Part shown: positions 22,020 through 33,894 of the stretch, in pieces
Layout: each line of letters starts with the position of its first letter
How positions within the stretch are numbered: position 1 is the first letter of the stretch
NCBI RefSeq assembly: GCF_000801105.2
Contig: NC_079515.1
Span: forward strand, 18,809,407 to 18,873,406
Length of the DNA: 64,000 nucleotides
Reading direction: 5' to 3'
Source of the DNA: Raphanus sativus
Taxonomy: Eukaryota > Streptophyta > Magnoliopsida > Brassicales > Brassicaceae
Made by a program: the position numbers and the translations under genes
The notes under the pieces: generated by a model
Seen by the model: the letters and a program-made list of their open reading frames with translations, nothing else
The model's database searches: none
What the model was told of the DNA's origin: nothing

Positions 22020-23277
22020 TGTCAAATTCAAGTGTGATGATAGCATTCAAACATGTCAAATTCAAGTGTGATAAACTTTTAACAAATCTGTTGAAAAATA
22101 TTATAACCATATCTTAATTTCAAAAAGTTTATGTAAATATTTCAATTAATTTCGTAATTAGAAACGAACTATTGTTATGCATTAATATATATTCAGTTAT
22201 CATTTATAAAATGAAAAAAATTATATTTTTATCTGTTTTATAATAATAATAATTCATATTAAATGAAACTATTATATTGAACTAAATATGATAACATTAT
22301 ATTAAATTGATAAATTTGTACAAACAATTTCATAAATATAAAATATTTATGCTAAAAAATATAATACGGTGACATAATAAAATTGATATATCTTAGACTT
22401 TTTATATATAATAATATATTATGTGAATGAATAAAAGTAAAAAATATTGCTAATAAAAAATTTGGTTTTAAAAGTCGGTGGATTAAAGCTGAATATAAAT
22501 ATAATACAATATGATATTTGATATGTTATTTAATGCATATATTAATTTACTCTAATATATATATATAACCGAAAACAAATATCTCCGCGGTTGCGTGGAT
22601 CAAAGCTGAATATAAATATATCATGACTAACTTCTTAATTTTTTGATGAGAGAGATGTGCGTGTGAAATGTCTGATTCATATCTTGGTTAATGGTAAATT
22701 GCAAACATCAAAAAGCATAATTTTATTTATTAAAATTCTATTGATTAAAAATTGTAGAAAATAGTTAGTTAGTTACAAAAACAATGCACTAGTAGTCAAA
22801 ATTTAATTATGTATTTTTAATGTGTGTAAGAATTCTAAAACATAAATTTAAAAAGTATAATATATTAGTTAAATATTTTTGCAGGAGTTACGTTATTTCA
22901 TTTATTTGCATTTCCTTATCCTTTTTGTACTTTTTAGTATTATGTTACTTTGACAAAATTAAGAAAATTGACATGGGGAACATATGTCATTTGGATGGTA
23001 CTAACAATCCATTAACTAGCATCACCACACAAAGAACAAAATCAATTACTGTTTTGCTTGAATTTGAAACAGTGTGACCCAAATCAATGAAATCATCATG
23101 TTTTCGCCCTTTCTAGTTTAATTTAAAAAGATATCACTGTAAAAATTGAATATTTTATCTTATATCGTCGCAAGGACAGCTAATTAAGAATACTCTCACA
23201 TGTTATCTAGAATATATACTGCTATTTGAATAGTGATTTAATTGTCATATTCTTCAAAATTATAGGTATTCTGCCTA
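22020..23277. other. AT-rich intergenic DNA, no gene seen
   Basis: There are no splice-bounded coding stretches or family motifs. 'gattaaagctgaatataaatat' and 'gatcaaagctgaatataaatat' (about 22483 and 22599) are a short repeat. The open frame at 22820-23077 has no recognisable content. Confidence 0.5.
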
Positions 23278-24235
23278 CTTTCATGTTCTTAATAATTTGA
23301 ACGATGAACTATCAGTTTAAATTTACATGATCAATTTAAACTTATACTATTATTTGAAACTTATTACATATGAACCACAAGGTGGTGGGCTAGTGGTCTT
23401 GAGGCAGTTCCAACGCCGATAAGAACCCAAGTTCGAATACCCCTTGTGGCCCCGAAATGCTTTACGCCCTCTCCAAGTTTAAATTTAATGGTGCTGGGTC
23501 ATTGGGTAATGGGTATTAGTAACGGTTGGTTTCGGGCCAGGGGTGACTATGGGCCTAAAGATTGCGGAAAGCTACGGAAGTGACTACGGGCCTATGGGTT
23601 GCGGAAAATTACGGAAGTGTCTACGGGTCTACGGGTTGCGGAACATCCCTGTTAAAAAAAAAACTTATTACATATGGTATTTTTTTCAAAAAAAAAAAAG
23701 AATTATGGTATAATTCTAAATATTTTGTTCAATTCAATATTTAAAATCATATTTGTTATAGGATATATAGAGTACTATCTATTAATTAATTTCAAAGATA
23801 TTAAAATTAGTGGAAACTCTATTATATGTAAATAATATATAATATGTGTTCATAATTTTATTATTATTCCTCAGTTTTTGTTTTCAAAAAGATAATGAGT
23901 TGGACGTCACTCTAATGATCAAAATTCTAAAGTCTTCATAAATATAACATGTATAGCACGTAAAATTGTATTGTATAAATAATTAAGTGGAAATATGAGT
24001 TAAAATATAATTTTAATAGGATATCTTCAAATATATTATGTATTATTTTATAATAAATATTCTGCTTCAAGCAATCTTTAAAATAATATTTTAATAGAAT
24101 ATGTGGCTTAATTTTTTAATATGTATTAACTTATTTAAATAGCTAAATTATAGTTTTTTATTATAAAACTATATTATAATTTATTTCATTTTAAATATTT
24201 TTCATCTTCGTCAGAATATAAATATGTAGTTATAA
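23278..24235. repeat. Dispersed direct repeat, copy A (carries a SINE)
   Basis: About 640 bp of non-transposon sequence starting 'catgttcttaataattt' matches copy B at 24925-28555, and landmarks such as 'aatgagttggacgtcact' and 'gaatatgtggcttaa' are shared. Copy A is interrupted by the SINE at 23373-23660. Copy B lacks that SINE but carries a Helitron and a tiny poly-A insertion. Confidence 0.65.
23373..23660 (+). mobile_element. tRNA-derived SINE
   Basis: It is flanked by a perfect 16-bp target duplication, aaacttattacatatg (23357-23372 and 23661-23676). The head carries a polymerase III A box (gtgggctagtggtc) and a B box (agttcgaatac), as in a tRNA, and the element ends in an A-run. The body has degenerate repeats of 'ctacgggcctatgggttgcgg'. 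It is non-coding and depends on LINE machinery in trans. Confidence 0.85.
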
Positions 24236-24240
24236 AAGTT

Positions 24241-24774
24241 TAGGTCTGGGCATTTTGGATATCGGTTTGGTACTGTTTGGTTATTTCGGATATCAGATAG
24301 TTCAAATAGAAGGTTAGAGAATCCATTTACTACTTGACTTATTTTCGGTTTGGTTCTGGTATTTTCGTGTTCCTGTTCAGTTATTTCGGGTTAAATATCA
24401 GGTATTTTGGAAAAAGATATCATAATTAGGATAAATAGAATAAAAACTCTTGGATATTTCAGATTATTTTGGATATTTCAGAAAAAAGTCGGATATACTT
24501 TGTAATAATTTGGTTTTCCTAAAATAATTTTGGATACTTTTAATAGGTTTTTAGATTATAAATATACATTTATTTATGTTATATCTATATATAATTAGTA
24601 CTTTTATATATTCGGGTACTCTTTTGGTTTTCGGTTTGGTTCTTGGTTCGGTTATTTTGAATATAGAAATATAGGAACCATCCGGATATTTGAGGCTATT
24701 GGTTTGGTTCCGGTTTCAGATATTTCGGTTTGATTCCGGTTTGATTCTTCGGTTCCTTTTTTTGCCCATGCCTA
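24241..24774. mobile_element. hAT-like MITE
   Basis: It starts TAGGTCTGGGCA and ends TGCCCATGCCTA, a 12-bp terminal inverted repeat with two mismatches close to the hAT pattern (C/T)AGGG.TGGGCA. The interior is a run of 'ggttttcggttcggatattt'-type degenerate repeats with no coding capacity. I could not find a clean 8-bp target duplication. Confidence 0.5.
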
Positions 24775-25170
24775 TTTAAAATAAAAAATCATGTATGTCC
24801 CAAAGTTTCTTCAAATTATTTAAATTTATAGATATATTTGATTAGAAACTTAACTTTATTAACGAATATATTATATTTGCTTATTTTTCATGTTATACAT
24901 AGTTTTAGGTAATTTTTTTTATTTTTCATGTTCTTAATAATTTTATTATTGAGTGATGTGTTACCAGTTTAAATTTATACTAATCAATTTAAATTTATAC
25001 TATATATAAAACTTTATTTAATAACTAGAGATAGTAATTATGATAGAATTCTAAATATTTTGTTCAATCTGATCTTTTAATCATATTTTTGTAGGATATG
25101 TAGCATAATATACATTAATTAATTGGTAAGATATTTTAATTAGTGGAACACATGTAAGTATTATATACTA

Positions 25171-28128
25171 CTAGATATGAGCCTGTTGCGTTGCAACGGT
25201 TTTGTTTGATGTTTTAATTTAATAAACATAAAATAATAATCACTTTATTATAATTTTATGATTTATTTGCATACGTTGTGTAAGATTTATTTTATAACTA
25301 AAAATAATTTTCATACATAAGTTCAAGTTAAAATTTGTATTTTATAATAATAGCACATAGATGAACTGTTATCAATTTACTACTTGGATTAGAAAAAAAT
25401 ATTATATCTAAATGTTTGAATTGAACCCAACCTAAAATAAGAAATTGAATGAAAAATAAGAAAAATTGAAAGTCGAATCAAGTAAATGATAACATTATAC
25501 ATTTTCTTATGTACTAATCTAATGATTTATTAAATAAGTTTTTAAAATTTTATTTTGCTTGAATTGTTTTTTAAAAAGGAAAAATAATCTATTTTATAAA
25601 TATCCTTTTTATTTACAATAAAATATAAATAATATTAAATAATCTTTTACATTTTTGATTAGGATAAAATAAAAGTAATCTATGATTTTAGCTAAATCAT
25701 AGATTTATTATTAAACAGTTTGGTGTATTATTAGGATTTTATCATTCATTTTAAATATTATTTAACTACATTTTTTTCTTTTATAATTCTCTTTTTCATG
25801 ATTTTCTTAAAAAAAGAAAATTATTGTTCATATAGCTTTTACTATTTTAATTTTAGATTTATATAGGAAAATAACTATTAATTTACTATCTTATGGAAAT
25901 ATTTTAATTTACAATATTTTGTTTCGCAGAAAAAAAACAAAATTACTATTAATTAATTATAAATTTGTAAAAACATTAATCTTATTAAAATAATATTTTT
26001 ATTTTATAATTCTATTTGTTCACGATTTTTTAAAAAAGGAAAATTAGAATTTTTTGAGAAGAAAAATTATTTTCATATAGCTTTTACAATTTTCATTTTA
26101 GATATAAAAAGGAAATTTATTATTAATTTACATTTTGTATGGGAATTTTTTATCTACAATAATTTTTCACAAAAAAGGAAAAATACTATTAAATAATTAT
26201 TTATATGAAAATTTTTATTTAACACAAAAAGGAAACTTAGAATTTTTTGGAAAGAAAAATTATTTTCATATAGCTTTTACAATTTTCATTTTTGATTTAA
26301 AAAATGAATTAATTTACTATTTGTATGGAAATTGTTTTACTTACAATACCTTTTCTAAAAAAGGAAAATTACTATTAAATAATTATTTATAATAAGATTT
26401 TATCTAACACATATTATAATCTTAAATATAAAATTGTCATGTGTCACAATCATGTTTATTACTAACAAAAAGAATAAAATTACTATTAAATAATTATTTA
26501 TAATAAGATTTTATTTAAAACATGTAAAAATCTTAAATATAAAATTGTCATGTGTCACAATCATGTTAATTACTAATTTTGAAGAACCAAACTTTATATG
26601 ATAAAAAATCCTTACAAAAAAAATTGTATCGTATTTTAACACATGTCACAATCTTAAAAATTTATTGACACATATCGCAATCAAAAAATTAAAATTACTA
26701 TCAAATATTTTTAACAGTATATAATATAAAAATGGTAATTTGTAAATCTTCCTTTTCTAAAAATACTAATTCATAAATTGAACTTTAAAAGACTATTTTT
26801 GTAAGACTATTTATTATGTTAGGATTTGTTTCAAACGGAACACATTCTATTTTATAAATCTATTTTTATTTACAATTTAAATCTCAGGTTTTTATAATTA
26901 GTTTAGAAAATTTTTAAACTACTATTTCTTTCATAATTCTGTTTTTCATGATTTTTGTTTTAAAAAGCAAAATTATAATTTAAAAAGGAAAATTATTTCC
27001 ATATAGCTTATACAATTTTATATTTATTATTTAAAAAAGGAAGCTTACCATTAAATAATTATTAGTATGGAATTTTTTAGTTAACAATTATTTTGTATAA
27101 ACCTTAAAAAGGAAAAATACTATTAAATAAATAGTATAATTATATTTGTTCATAATTAAGGAAAATTATGTTCGTATAACGTTTAAATTTTCTATTTTTT
27201 GGACATAAAAAAGGAAAATAATATTAAATAATTGTTTGTATGAACTTATTATTTGTTTACAATATTTTGTTTAAAACTTAAAAAGGAAAAATACTATTAA
27301 TTAACTATTTATATAAAGTTATAACTTAACACATGTCATAATCTTAAATATACAATTGCCATGTGTCGCGATCATGTTAATTAGTAACTTTGAAGAACCA
27401 AGCTATATATAATAAGATTTTTGACAGTATATAATATAAAAATGGTAATTTGTAAATTTTCCTTTTCTAAAAATACTAATTCATAAGTTGAACTTTAAAA
27501 GACTATTTTTGTAAGACTATTTATTATGTTAGGATTTGTTTCAAACGGAACACATTCTATTTTATAAATCTATTTTTATTTACAATTTAAATCTCAGGTT
27601 TTTATGATTAGTTTAGAAATTTTTTAAACTACTATTTCTTTCATAATTCTGTTTTTCATGATTTTTTTTTAAAAAGCAAAATTATAATTTAAAAAGGAAA
27701 ATTATTTCCATATAGCTTATACAATTTTATATTTATTATTTAAAAAAGGAAGCTTACTATTAAATAATTATTAGTATAGAATTTTTTTTAGTTAACAATT
27801 ATTTTGTATAAACCTTAAAAAGGAAAAATACTATTAAATAAATATTATAATTATATTTGTTCATAATTAAGGAAAATTATGTTCGTATAACGTTTAAATT
27901 TTCTATTTTTTGGACATAAAAAGGAAAATAATATTAAATAATTGTTTGTATGAACTTATTATTTATTTACAATATTTTGTTTTAAAACTTAAAAAGGAAA
28001 AATACTATTAATTAACTATTTATATAAAGTTATAACTTAACACATGTCATAATCTTAAATATACAATTGCCATGTGTCGCGATCATGTTAATTAGTAACT
28101 TTGAAGAATCAAGCTTTATATAATAAGA
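25171..28128 (-). mobile_element. Non-autonomous Helitron, 2.96 kb
   Basis: On the minus strand the element begins TCTTATTATATAAAGC at 28128. It ends with a GTTGCAACGCAAC stem followed by CTAG at 25174-25171. It lies between A (25170) and T (28129), the AT insertion rule of Helitrons. Copy A of the host repeat has the empty site (..ATGTGTTCATAA). The interior is very AT-rich, has no Rep/helicase gene, and consists of repeated modules ('aaaaaggaaaaatactatta', 'cacatgtcataatctt'). Confidence 0.75.
26711..27420. repeat. 710-bp tandem duplication, unit 1
   Basis: The unit starting 'cagtatataatataaaaatgg' is repeated almost base for base from 27421, with a few substitutions and one-base length changes. 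It includes the Helitron's 5'-terminal region. Older, more diverged partial copies lie at about 26390-26600. Confidence 0.85.
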
Positions 28129-28129
28129 T
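27421..28129. repeat. 710-bp tandem duplication, unit 2
   Basis: Second unit of the duplication starting at 26711, ending at the Helitron 5' terminus. The two units differ by only a few percent by eye. Confidence 0.85.
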
Positions 28130-28398
28130 GTGTTCATAATTTTATCATTGCTCTTTAGTATTTCTCAAAGAAAATATATACATAATGAGTTGGACGTCAC
28201 TGTCATTATCAAAATTTTAAGGTTTTCATAAATATAACACATATAACATATATTGTATAAATACTTAGATAAGTGGAAGTAGGAGTTAGAATATAATATC
28301 AAGAATATATCTTCAAAAATAAACTAAGCATTATATTATATTAAATATTCTGTTTTAGTCAATCTTTAAAATAATATTTTATAGAATATGTGGCTTAA

Positions 28399-28425
28399 CG
28401 CGTGTTCAAAAAAAAAAAAAAAAAA
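28399..28425 (+). mobile_element. 27-bp poly-A insertion with 17-bp target duplication
   Basis: gcgtgttc followed by 19 A's sits between two perfect copies of agaatatgtggcttaac (28382-28398 and 28426-28442). The paralogous repeat at about 24093-24112 has this site once, without the insert. This is what a severely 5'-truncated LINE or SINE insertion would leave. Confidence 0.7.
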
Positions 28426-28999
28426 AGAATATGTGGCTTAACATTTAATATGTATATTAGCTTACTTTAAATAGCTAATTTATAGTTTTATAATAAATAA
28501 TATTATATTTGATTACAGTTTACTTGATTTTTATCTTCATCAGAATATACAATCTATCTATATATTACAATAAATTGAGTTGAGTCTCTCCTCAATGCGC
28601 CACCTCAACACACCTAATTCCAAATTTCGTCACGTGTCCAGTTTTTCTTTATCTTTACTTCTTAAAAACGTGACAGGCTCTAACATCTCGCTGGGTTATT
28701 TGTATAGGTCCATATTTATTCAAATATCGGCCCGAATGAGTTTTAGGTTTTTGTTCTGTTGTCATGGTGGATGTTCAGCGTCATAAACAATCAGTTTTCA
28801 TGGTTTCCGATAGATAATTTTGAAACGTTTCCCCTTCTATTGATTTCACCATTAATCCAATCATTTAACTACTGTTCCACCTCTTCTCCCACACCGTTTC
28901 ATTTATTCGGTCTTATCATCAGTGAAGGTAACGGCTTGAAGCTGGACCTATAAATGTTTTCTGCCGGATGGATCCCGACCTACACCGGCCAGATATCTG

Positions 29000-31490
29000 C
29001 GGACTAAAATCTGATATGGACCAAGTGGTGAAAAAAAAATCCCCAACATCCAAAAATGTTCTACATGGACCAAGTCATTACAAATTACAATAGTATCCTT
29101 AATGAAAGAATAATAAGAACCATTAGATCATTCCAACTATCTTTTAATCTTAGCCACACGATTTTACAGATATTTCATTCTCTCTCTTCCTGTTTTTTTT
29201 ATCTCAATCACTCACAACCACACAATTTTCTTTATCTCATCCACTCATTCGATTATGTACAACTTATATAACTCGTATAACTAAACATATTAAATGTTCT
29301 AATTGGTATATAATGACAAAATTTCATATATTGTATTTGAGATTTTTCATTTCTTATTACATTATTACATTACACTTTTAATTTAATTTAATTTTACATT
29401 ATATGCTCTATACTTAAGATTTATTAACTATATTGGCAATATTATTATTTGATAAACATACATCAAACATATTTTTACAAATCTATGAAACGAAAATATT
29501 GGTACAACCCCTAAAACTAAATATATAAACAATTGACGTAGTTTTTATTATATATTAAATGAGTATTACTGGTACAACTGGTACAACTTTGACATTTCAG
29601 AAATTAAAAAAAAAATAGTATTCCATATGAGAAAATAATTAAATACATCAACTGGTATGTACTCATACAGTTTCTCTTAACTTATTTGAAGTTTTCGAAA
29701 AATAAAATAAAGATTAATACACAACTCCATAAATCTGCATGATCTATCTTATACTTTTAAGGTTTGTTAACTTCTTTGTCCACATATTTTTTGGAAAACA
29801 TATATGAACTGTATTTTAACAAAATTGATGATTTCATTTTATTAGGGGAAAGGCATGTACACATAAGGAAGTGGTACAACTCAGATAAGTTTAAATTTTA
29901 TGTGGTACAACTAGTTTTTTCGATTTTACTATCAAAGTACAACTATGTATAAACCGGTATAACTCAAAAGCTAGTACAACTATGTACACACCGGTACAAC
30001 TCAAATACTAGTACAACTATGTACAAACCAGTACAACTCCAATACTAGTACAACTATATACAAACCTGTACAACTCGAATATTAGTACAACTATGTTACT
30101 TCATTTTGTATGCACAATCAAATATTTGATTGGTATTCTATATGAGAGAAAAACAATCAAATATCTCAATTTGTATGTACTCATAAAGTTCCTCTTATTT
30201 ATTTAAATTTTTGGATTTTTTCTGAAAATTATTACAGAATTCCACAAGTTTACATGATATACCTTATACTTTTGAGGTTTGTTAACTTATTTGTCCACTT
30301 AATTTTTGGAAAACATACATGAAATGTATTTTTACGAAATTGATGATTTCATTGTAACTAGGCAAAGACATGTAAACATTAATAAGTGGTACAACTGAGG
30401 TAAATGTATTTATTATGTGGTACAACTAATATTTTCCGATTTTATTGCCAAAGTACAACTATGCACAAATTGGTACAACTCAAAAACTAGTACAACTATA
30501 TACAGCCAGTACAATTAGAAAACTAGTATAACTACTTGTTATTTTATTTATTGTAAATGATTGAAGAAATTTTTGACTTTGCATCTAGCTTTTTGGCCTC
30601 GAGACCAGAAAGATGAAGATGATTTTTTTCCAAAAATCATACAACTAATATAACCAGTACAACTTGTAAACGTATAATTCCAAATCAATTATTATTAAAA
30701 ATATACTATTTATATATTTGACACATGCCGGCGAGGAAGACTAGACCAGTATGTCTTATTAGTTCTACATTATTCTTTTTTCTAGAATTTTCATATGGTG
30801 AAACAATAAATAAAGGAATTTATACATCTCATAATTAAGTGATGGCATTTCATAATTTCTCAAAGCCATGTCATTTTTTTTGTGAGAATGAATATGATGA
30901 TGACACATAAGAAATTCACTTCTCAAATAATATATATGAGATATCCAATCTATTTATACTAGTTATACTCGTTTTAGTTGTACTAATTTGATTTGTGCAA
31001 GTTGTACTAGTTATATTAATGCGAGTTGTACTAGTTATACTAGTTTAAGTTGTACTAGTTGTACTAGTAATACTTTGCGTTCTTCATTATCTTGAATATT
31101 GTTTGTAAAAAATAAAATTTGATGTTGGATAAGATATAATTGATTAAATATTACTATGGGTTAATCGATTTGAGATAAGAAAGAGAAAATTAATGGATAG
31201 TTGAAAAAAAAAATTGATTTTGTCTTGAGGTGAAGAAACTATGAATAGAGAAGAAAAGGGGAAGAAGAAGGAAAAATGGTTGGGTTTCGGGTCTGGATCC
31301 GGGTCTGGTTTTAGGTCTGGATCCGGGTTGGATAGTAATGACATAAGTTAGTAAATATTTTGAAATCCTTAGGTTTTTTAGTTATTTTACTTAGGTTTCT
31401 ATTTAAATTTAAATATAAAATAAAATAAAAAAATGATGGGTCTAATTGAGATTTTTCGGAGACCAAGTGGTCCATATCAGCATTTGTCCC
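29000..31490. mobile_element. 2.5-kb TIR transposon relic rich in GTACAACT motifs
   Basis: The left end (CGGACTAAAATCTGATATGG, continuing ACCAAGTGGT) and the inverse of the right end (GGGACAAATGCTGATATGG, continuing ACCACTTGGT) form an imperfect inverted repeat of about 30 bp. Flanks gatatctg (28992-28999) and gatagctg (31491-31498) are a probable 8-bp target duplication with one mismatch. The interior holds about 19 GTACAAC motifs in the left part and about five inverted copies in the right part. It also contains a ~300-bp direct repeat (about 29645-29940 and 30168-30470). A Helitron-type 5' end ('ttatttgagaagtgaatt', minus strand, near 30915-30941) lies inside. No transposase is visible, so the superfamily (hAT or MULE) is open. 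Confidence 0.6.
29936..30098 (+). repeat. 37-bp tandem repeat, just over four units
   Basis: Units begin AGTACAACTATGTA at 29936, 29973, 30010, 30047 and 30084 (last partial), a strict 37-bp period. Each unit contains a second motif, GGTACAACTC-like, about half-way. The array sits in the left part of the TIR element. Confidence 0.9.
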
Positions 31491-31498
31491 GATAGCTG

Positions 31499-32159
31499 CA
31501 GCCTTAAATCCAGCTTCCCTACGTTTGTCACTAATTTTATTCAGTATATATATGAACTAGAAAGGAGCCACAACAAATCTATCCGTCTCGCAGAATTTAT
31601 CAAACCAAAATCTCTGTAAGAACTGCTATGGCGAATCACTTGAAATATTTAGATGCTTTTCTTTGCTTCTTCTGTTATGTCTAAGTCTGAATCATATCTA
31701 TATTGTTCTTTTGTTATGGAGACGAAATGATTTTCATATCTCTTTTTGGTAATCTTTGCTCCCGATTGATTCATCATTAAGTTTTTGTGTGGATATTGTA
31801 AAAAGGAAATTAAGCAAGTGGGAGACAAAGAGAATCGTAAGAATGACTCTGCTGGATCCGGGTAGAGAAAGCTTAGTCTTGTCTGAATGGTAACTGAGGG
31901 GGAAAACCATTATAGCTGCAGCTAAGGTTTTGTAAATCTCGAAGGAATAAAATAAACCAAAGGAGTAGTATGTTTTAAGTAAGCCAAATAAAATCTAAGT
32001 TAGCTTTTGCACTTGTAAGATTCTTTGTAAGAACTTTGTATTTCCATCTACAGAAATGTTGTGTTTTCACCGTCTGTTGTTGTTTTCAAACAGAACATGA
32101 CGAATTTGAATCCAGTTTTCAGATTTGTAACTAATAAAAAGGTTTACCAAAATACTCAC
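31499..32159. other. Intergenic DNA, no gene seen
   Basis: Somewhat less AT-rich than its surroundings. A TATATATA stretch near 31542 precedes a very short frame (MANHLKYLDAF..., 18 codons at about 31628). I find no supporting motif or splice structure. It may be the leader of a dead gene. Confidence 0.4.
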
Positions 32160-32460
32160 CATACCAAGTCAAGAAAATAGCAACTCCACAAGCTTTAGAT
32201 CGCTTCAAATCAGAAATGTCAAAGCATCCTCTAAGATTGATCTCTGGTGTAGTTACTTCAAAGAGTAAAACCATGTATCTATAAATTTGATATTCTCCAA
32301 AGAACAGATAGTAAGCTACTGATACTCCAGCTAAGCATGATGGAAAATCTTGAAAAGAAAACCAAAACAATATTTTGAACAAGTAAAAAAACTAATTGCG
32401 CATAAGCTTTCTTGTGACTACTACTTACATATTTTGATCCTCCTAAAGAAGAGTATAACA
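32160..32460 (-). pseudogene. TLC-domain protein, orphan exons
   Basis: Exon 32348-32160, bounded by TTTTCAAG| and ATG|GTGAGT, encodes 63 residues including DFPSCLAGVSVAYYLFFGEY and EVTTPEINLR. These are signatures of the TRAM/LAG1/CLN8 (TLC) membrane domain as found in plant TMEM56-like proteins. A shorter piece at about 32459-32429 encodes LYSSLGGSKY before a GTAAGT donor and fits the preceding exon. The family's usual WYL after the NLR is changed to GCF. I find no first or last exon, so this is a fragment left by deletion or gene capture. Confidence 0.6.
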
Positions 32461-32699
32461 AAATATTTAGACAACAAAAGCTCCGTTACATTAGTTTTAC
32501 TTTTAGTTTGGTGTTACAATTTTCAACCATTTTTGAGGTTTATGTGCCTTGCCCAGCTTCCTAAAGTGCAGCCCATATACATTGTACACATTGTCGTATG
32601 TTCCATTTAATGAAAATATACAACCAGCACTCTTACAACATGTATGGTAAACACAAATTCAACTTCATAAGCTTCTTGATGTGCAATAGCTAAACAGAA

Positions 32700-33206
32700 T
32701 TATCAAAAATTTCCACTAACTATCAATTCCTAACAGTGAAATATCGAAGAAAAATCCGTTTACTTACTAAAGCAGAAGACACCCTCGAAGATAACCAAGC
32801 ACTTAAATGTAGAGAGGCAATCAGCAGCGTCTTAAGAACACATCTGGTCCATCAATAAACAACACAGAAGAGCATGGTACCATGTAGTGCATGGGGCTAA
32901 GTCCATCAACAAACAACACAGAAGAGCATGGTACCATCTGGACCATAGTTTTTTGAAAATCTTATAAAAGTTACAAGTGCATGGTTAATTATAAAGGTTC
33001 ATGAATAAAAATTATTTGTTACAAAATTTAAATATTTTTTTTGCGAATATTCATTTTAGATGCAAAAAATACATTTGAGATAAATACATATTTATTTTAG
33101 AGTTGATATATTTTAAAAGTAAAAATAGGAGAATATATTGAAGATGGTAACAACTTATAGTTCTAGTTGATGCGAAATGGAAGAGCCATCAAAGAAGAGA
33201 TATGAT
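32700..33206. other. Intergenic DNA with a short duplication
   Basis: aacaacacagaagagcatgg (with 'taccat' following) occurs twice, at about 32858 and 32914, each preceded by 'tccatcaa'. This is a tandem duplication of about 56 bp. Otherwise it is AT-rich and non-coding. Confidence 0.5.
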
Positions 33207-33211
33207 GTATT

Positions 33212-33706
33212 TGAAAGAACTAGGAACACAGAAACACAGAAATAATGAACAAGATTCTCCAAATAAGGTTATCTTTTATTAGAAATCTTTTAAACAAATT
33301 ACACTCTTTGTTTAATCAGGTTTACTCGACTTCACACCTGTGAATCGACACTGACCAATTTCTAATCTACCCAACCTTACTCTAACAGCCAAGTCGCCCG
33401 ACTTGTTCAACACTCAAAACCTTGTTCAACTTCGAGACAACACTGTTTTCTCTCTGCACTCCCAAAACTACAGAAAACAAACTTGCAAAGTTTGATCCCT
33501 TTTATCTTTCAAACCAATCTCGTTTTAATCTTGATAAGTCTAAATCTTCTAATTCATCATTATCTCTAAGCTTCAATCATTATCTCTTGTCAAATCGTAA
33601 TTAATATTTCCAACCAATAAGATGACACCACGTCATAACACCTTGTGACTTGTGCAACCATGAAGAAACGTTGAACACATTTGTTTGCAGACTCCTGGTC
33701 TCAACA
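33212..33706 (-). repeat. 3' LTR of the gag-only element
   Basis: 495 bp; on the minus strand it starts TGTTGAGACC and ends TTCTTTCA. It matches the other LTR for about 363 bp and is complete at the U3 end, where the other copy is rearranged. Confidence 0.85.
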
Positions 33707-33894
33707 ATCTTCCCCTTTTTCACTGAGTTTTACAACTCAAGCTTACTAGCGAACACTTGCAAGAAGCTCCCCCTCAACTAAGTACCATCAAGCTGAAACA
33801 ACTCTTCAATCTCCCCCTGCTTGAGTGACAAAACTCTTTGAAAATCTTCATAACAAATCATGCCTTTGTCACATCTCTTGGAGCCCCATACTTC

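Larger units (their letters stand above)
24925..28555. repeat. Dispersed direct repeat, copy B (carries a Helitron)
   Basis: The two arms, 24925-25170 and 28129-28555, match copy A (23278-24235) but are split by the Helitron at 25171-28128. The right arm has a further 27-bp poly-A insertion. Copy A shows the uninterrupted sequence at both sites. Confidence 0.65.

Noticed and set aside
22820..23077. 85-codon open frame with hydrophobic segment
   Set aside because: AT-rich composition gives apparent membrane helices; no motif or exon structure.
23380..23450. tRNA gene (A and B boxes present)
   Set aside because: Boxes belong to a SINE with target duplication and A-tail; no full cloverleaf. 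The same applies at 37830-37900.
24241..24774. Firm hAT assignment
   Set aside because: Termini fit but an 8-bp target duplication is not visible, so it is only called hAT-like.
26135..26392. 85-codon open frame in the Helitron
   Set aside because: Built from the AT-rich repeated modules (Phe/Ile/Asn/Lys only), no homology recognised.
29936..30098. CRISPR-like regular repeats
   Set aside because: Units are contiguous 37-bp tandem repeats without unique spacers, in plant DNA inside a transposon.
29000..31490. CACTA (En/Spm) assignment because of inverted subterminal motifs
   Set aside because: Ends do not read CACTA and the likely duplication is 8 bp, not 3.
31628..31684. Short frame MANHLKYLDAFLCFFCYV
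   Set aside because: 18 codons, no conserved feature; possibly a dead gene leader, not supportable as a gene.
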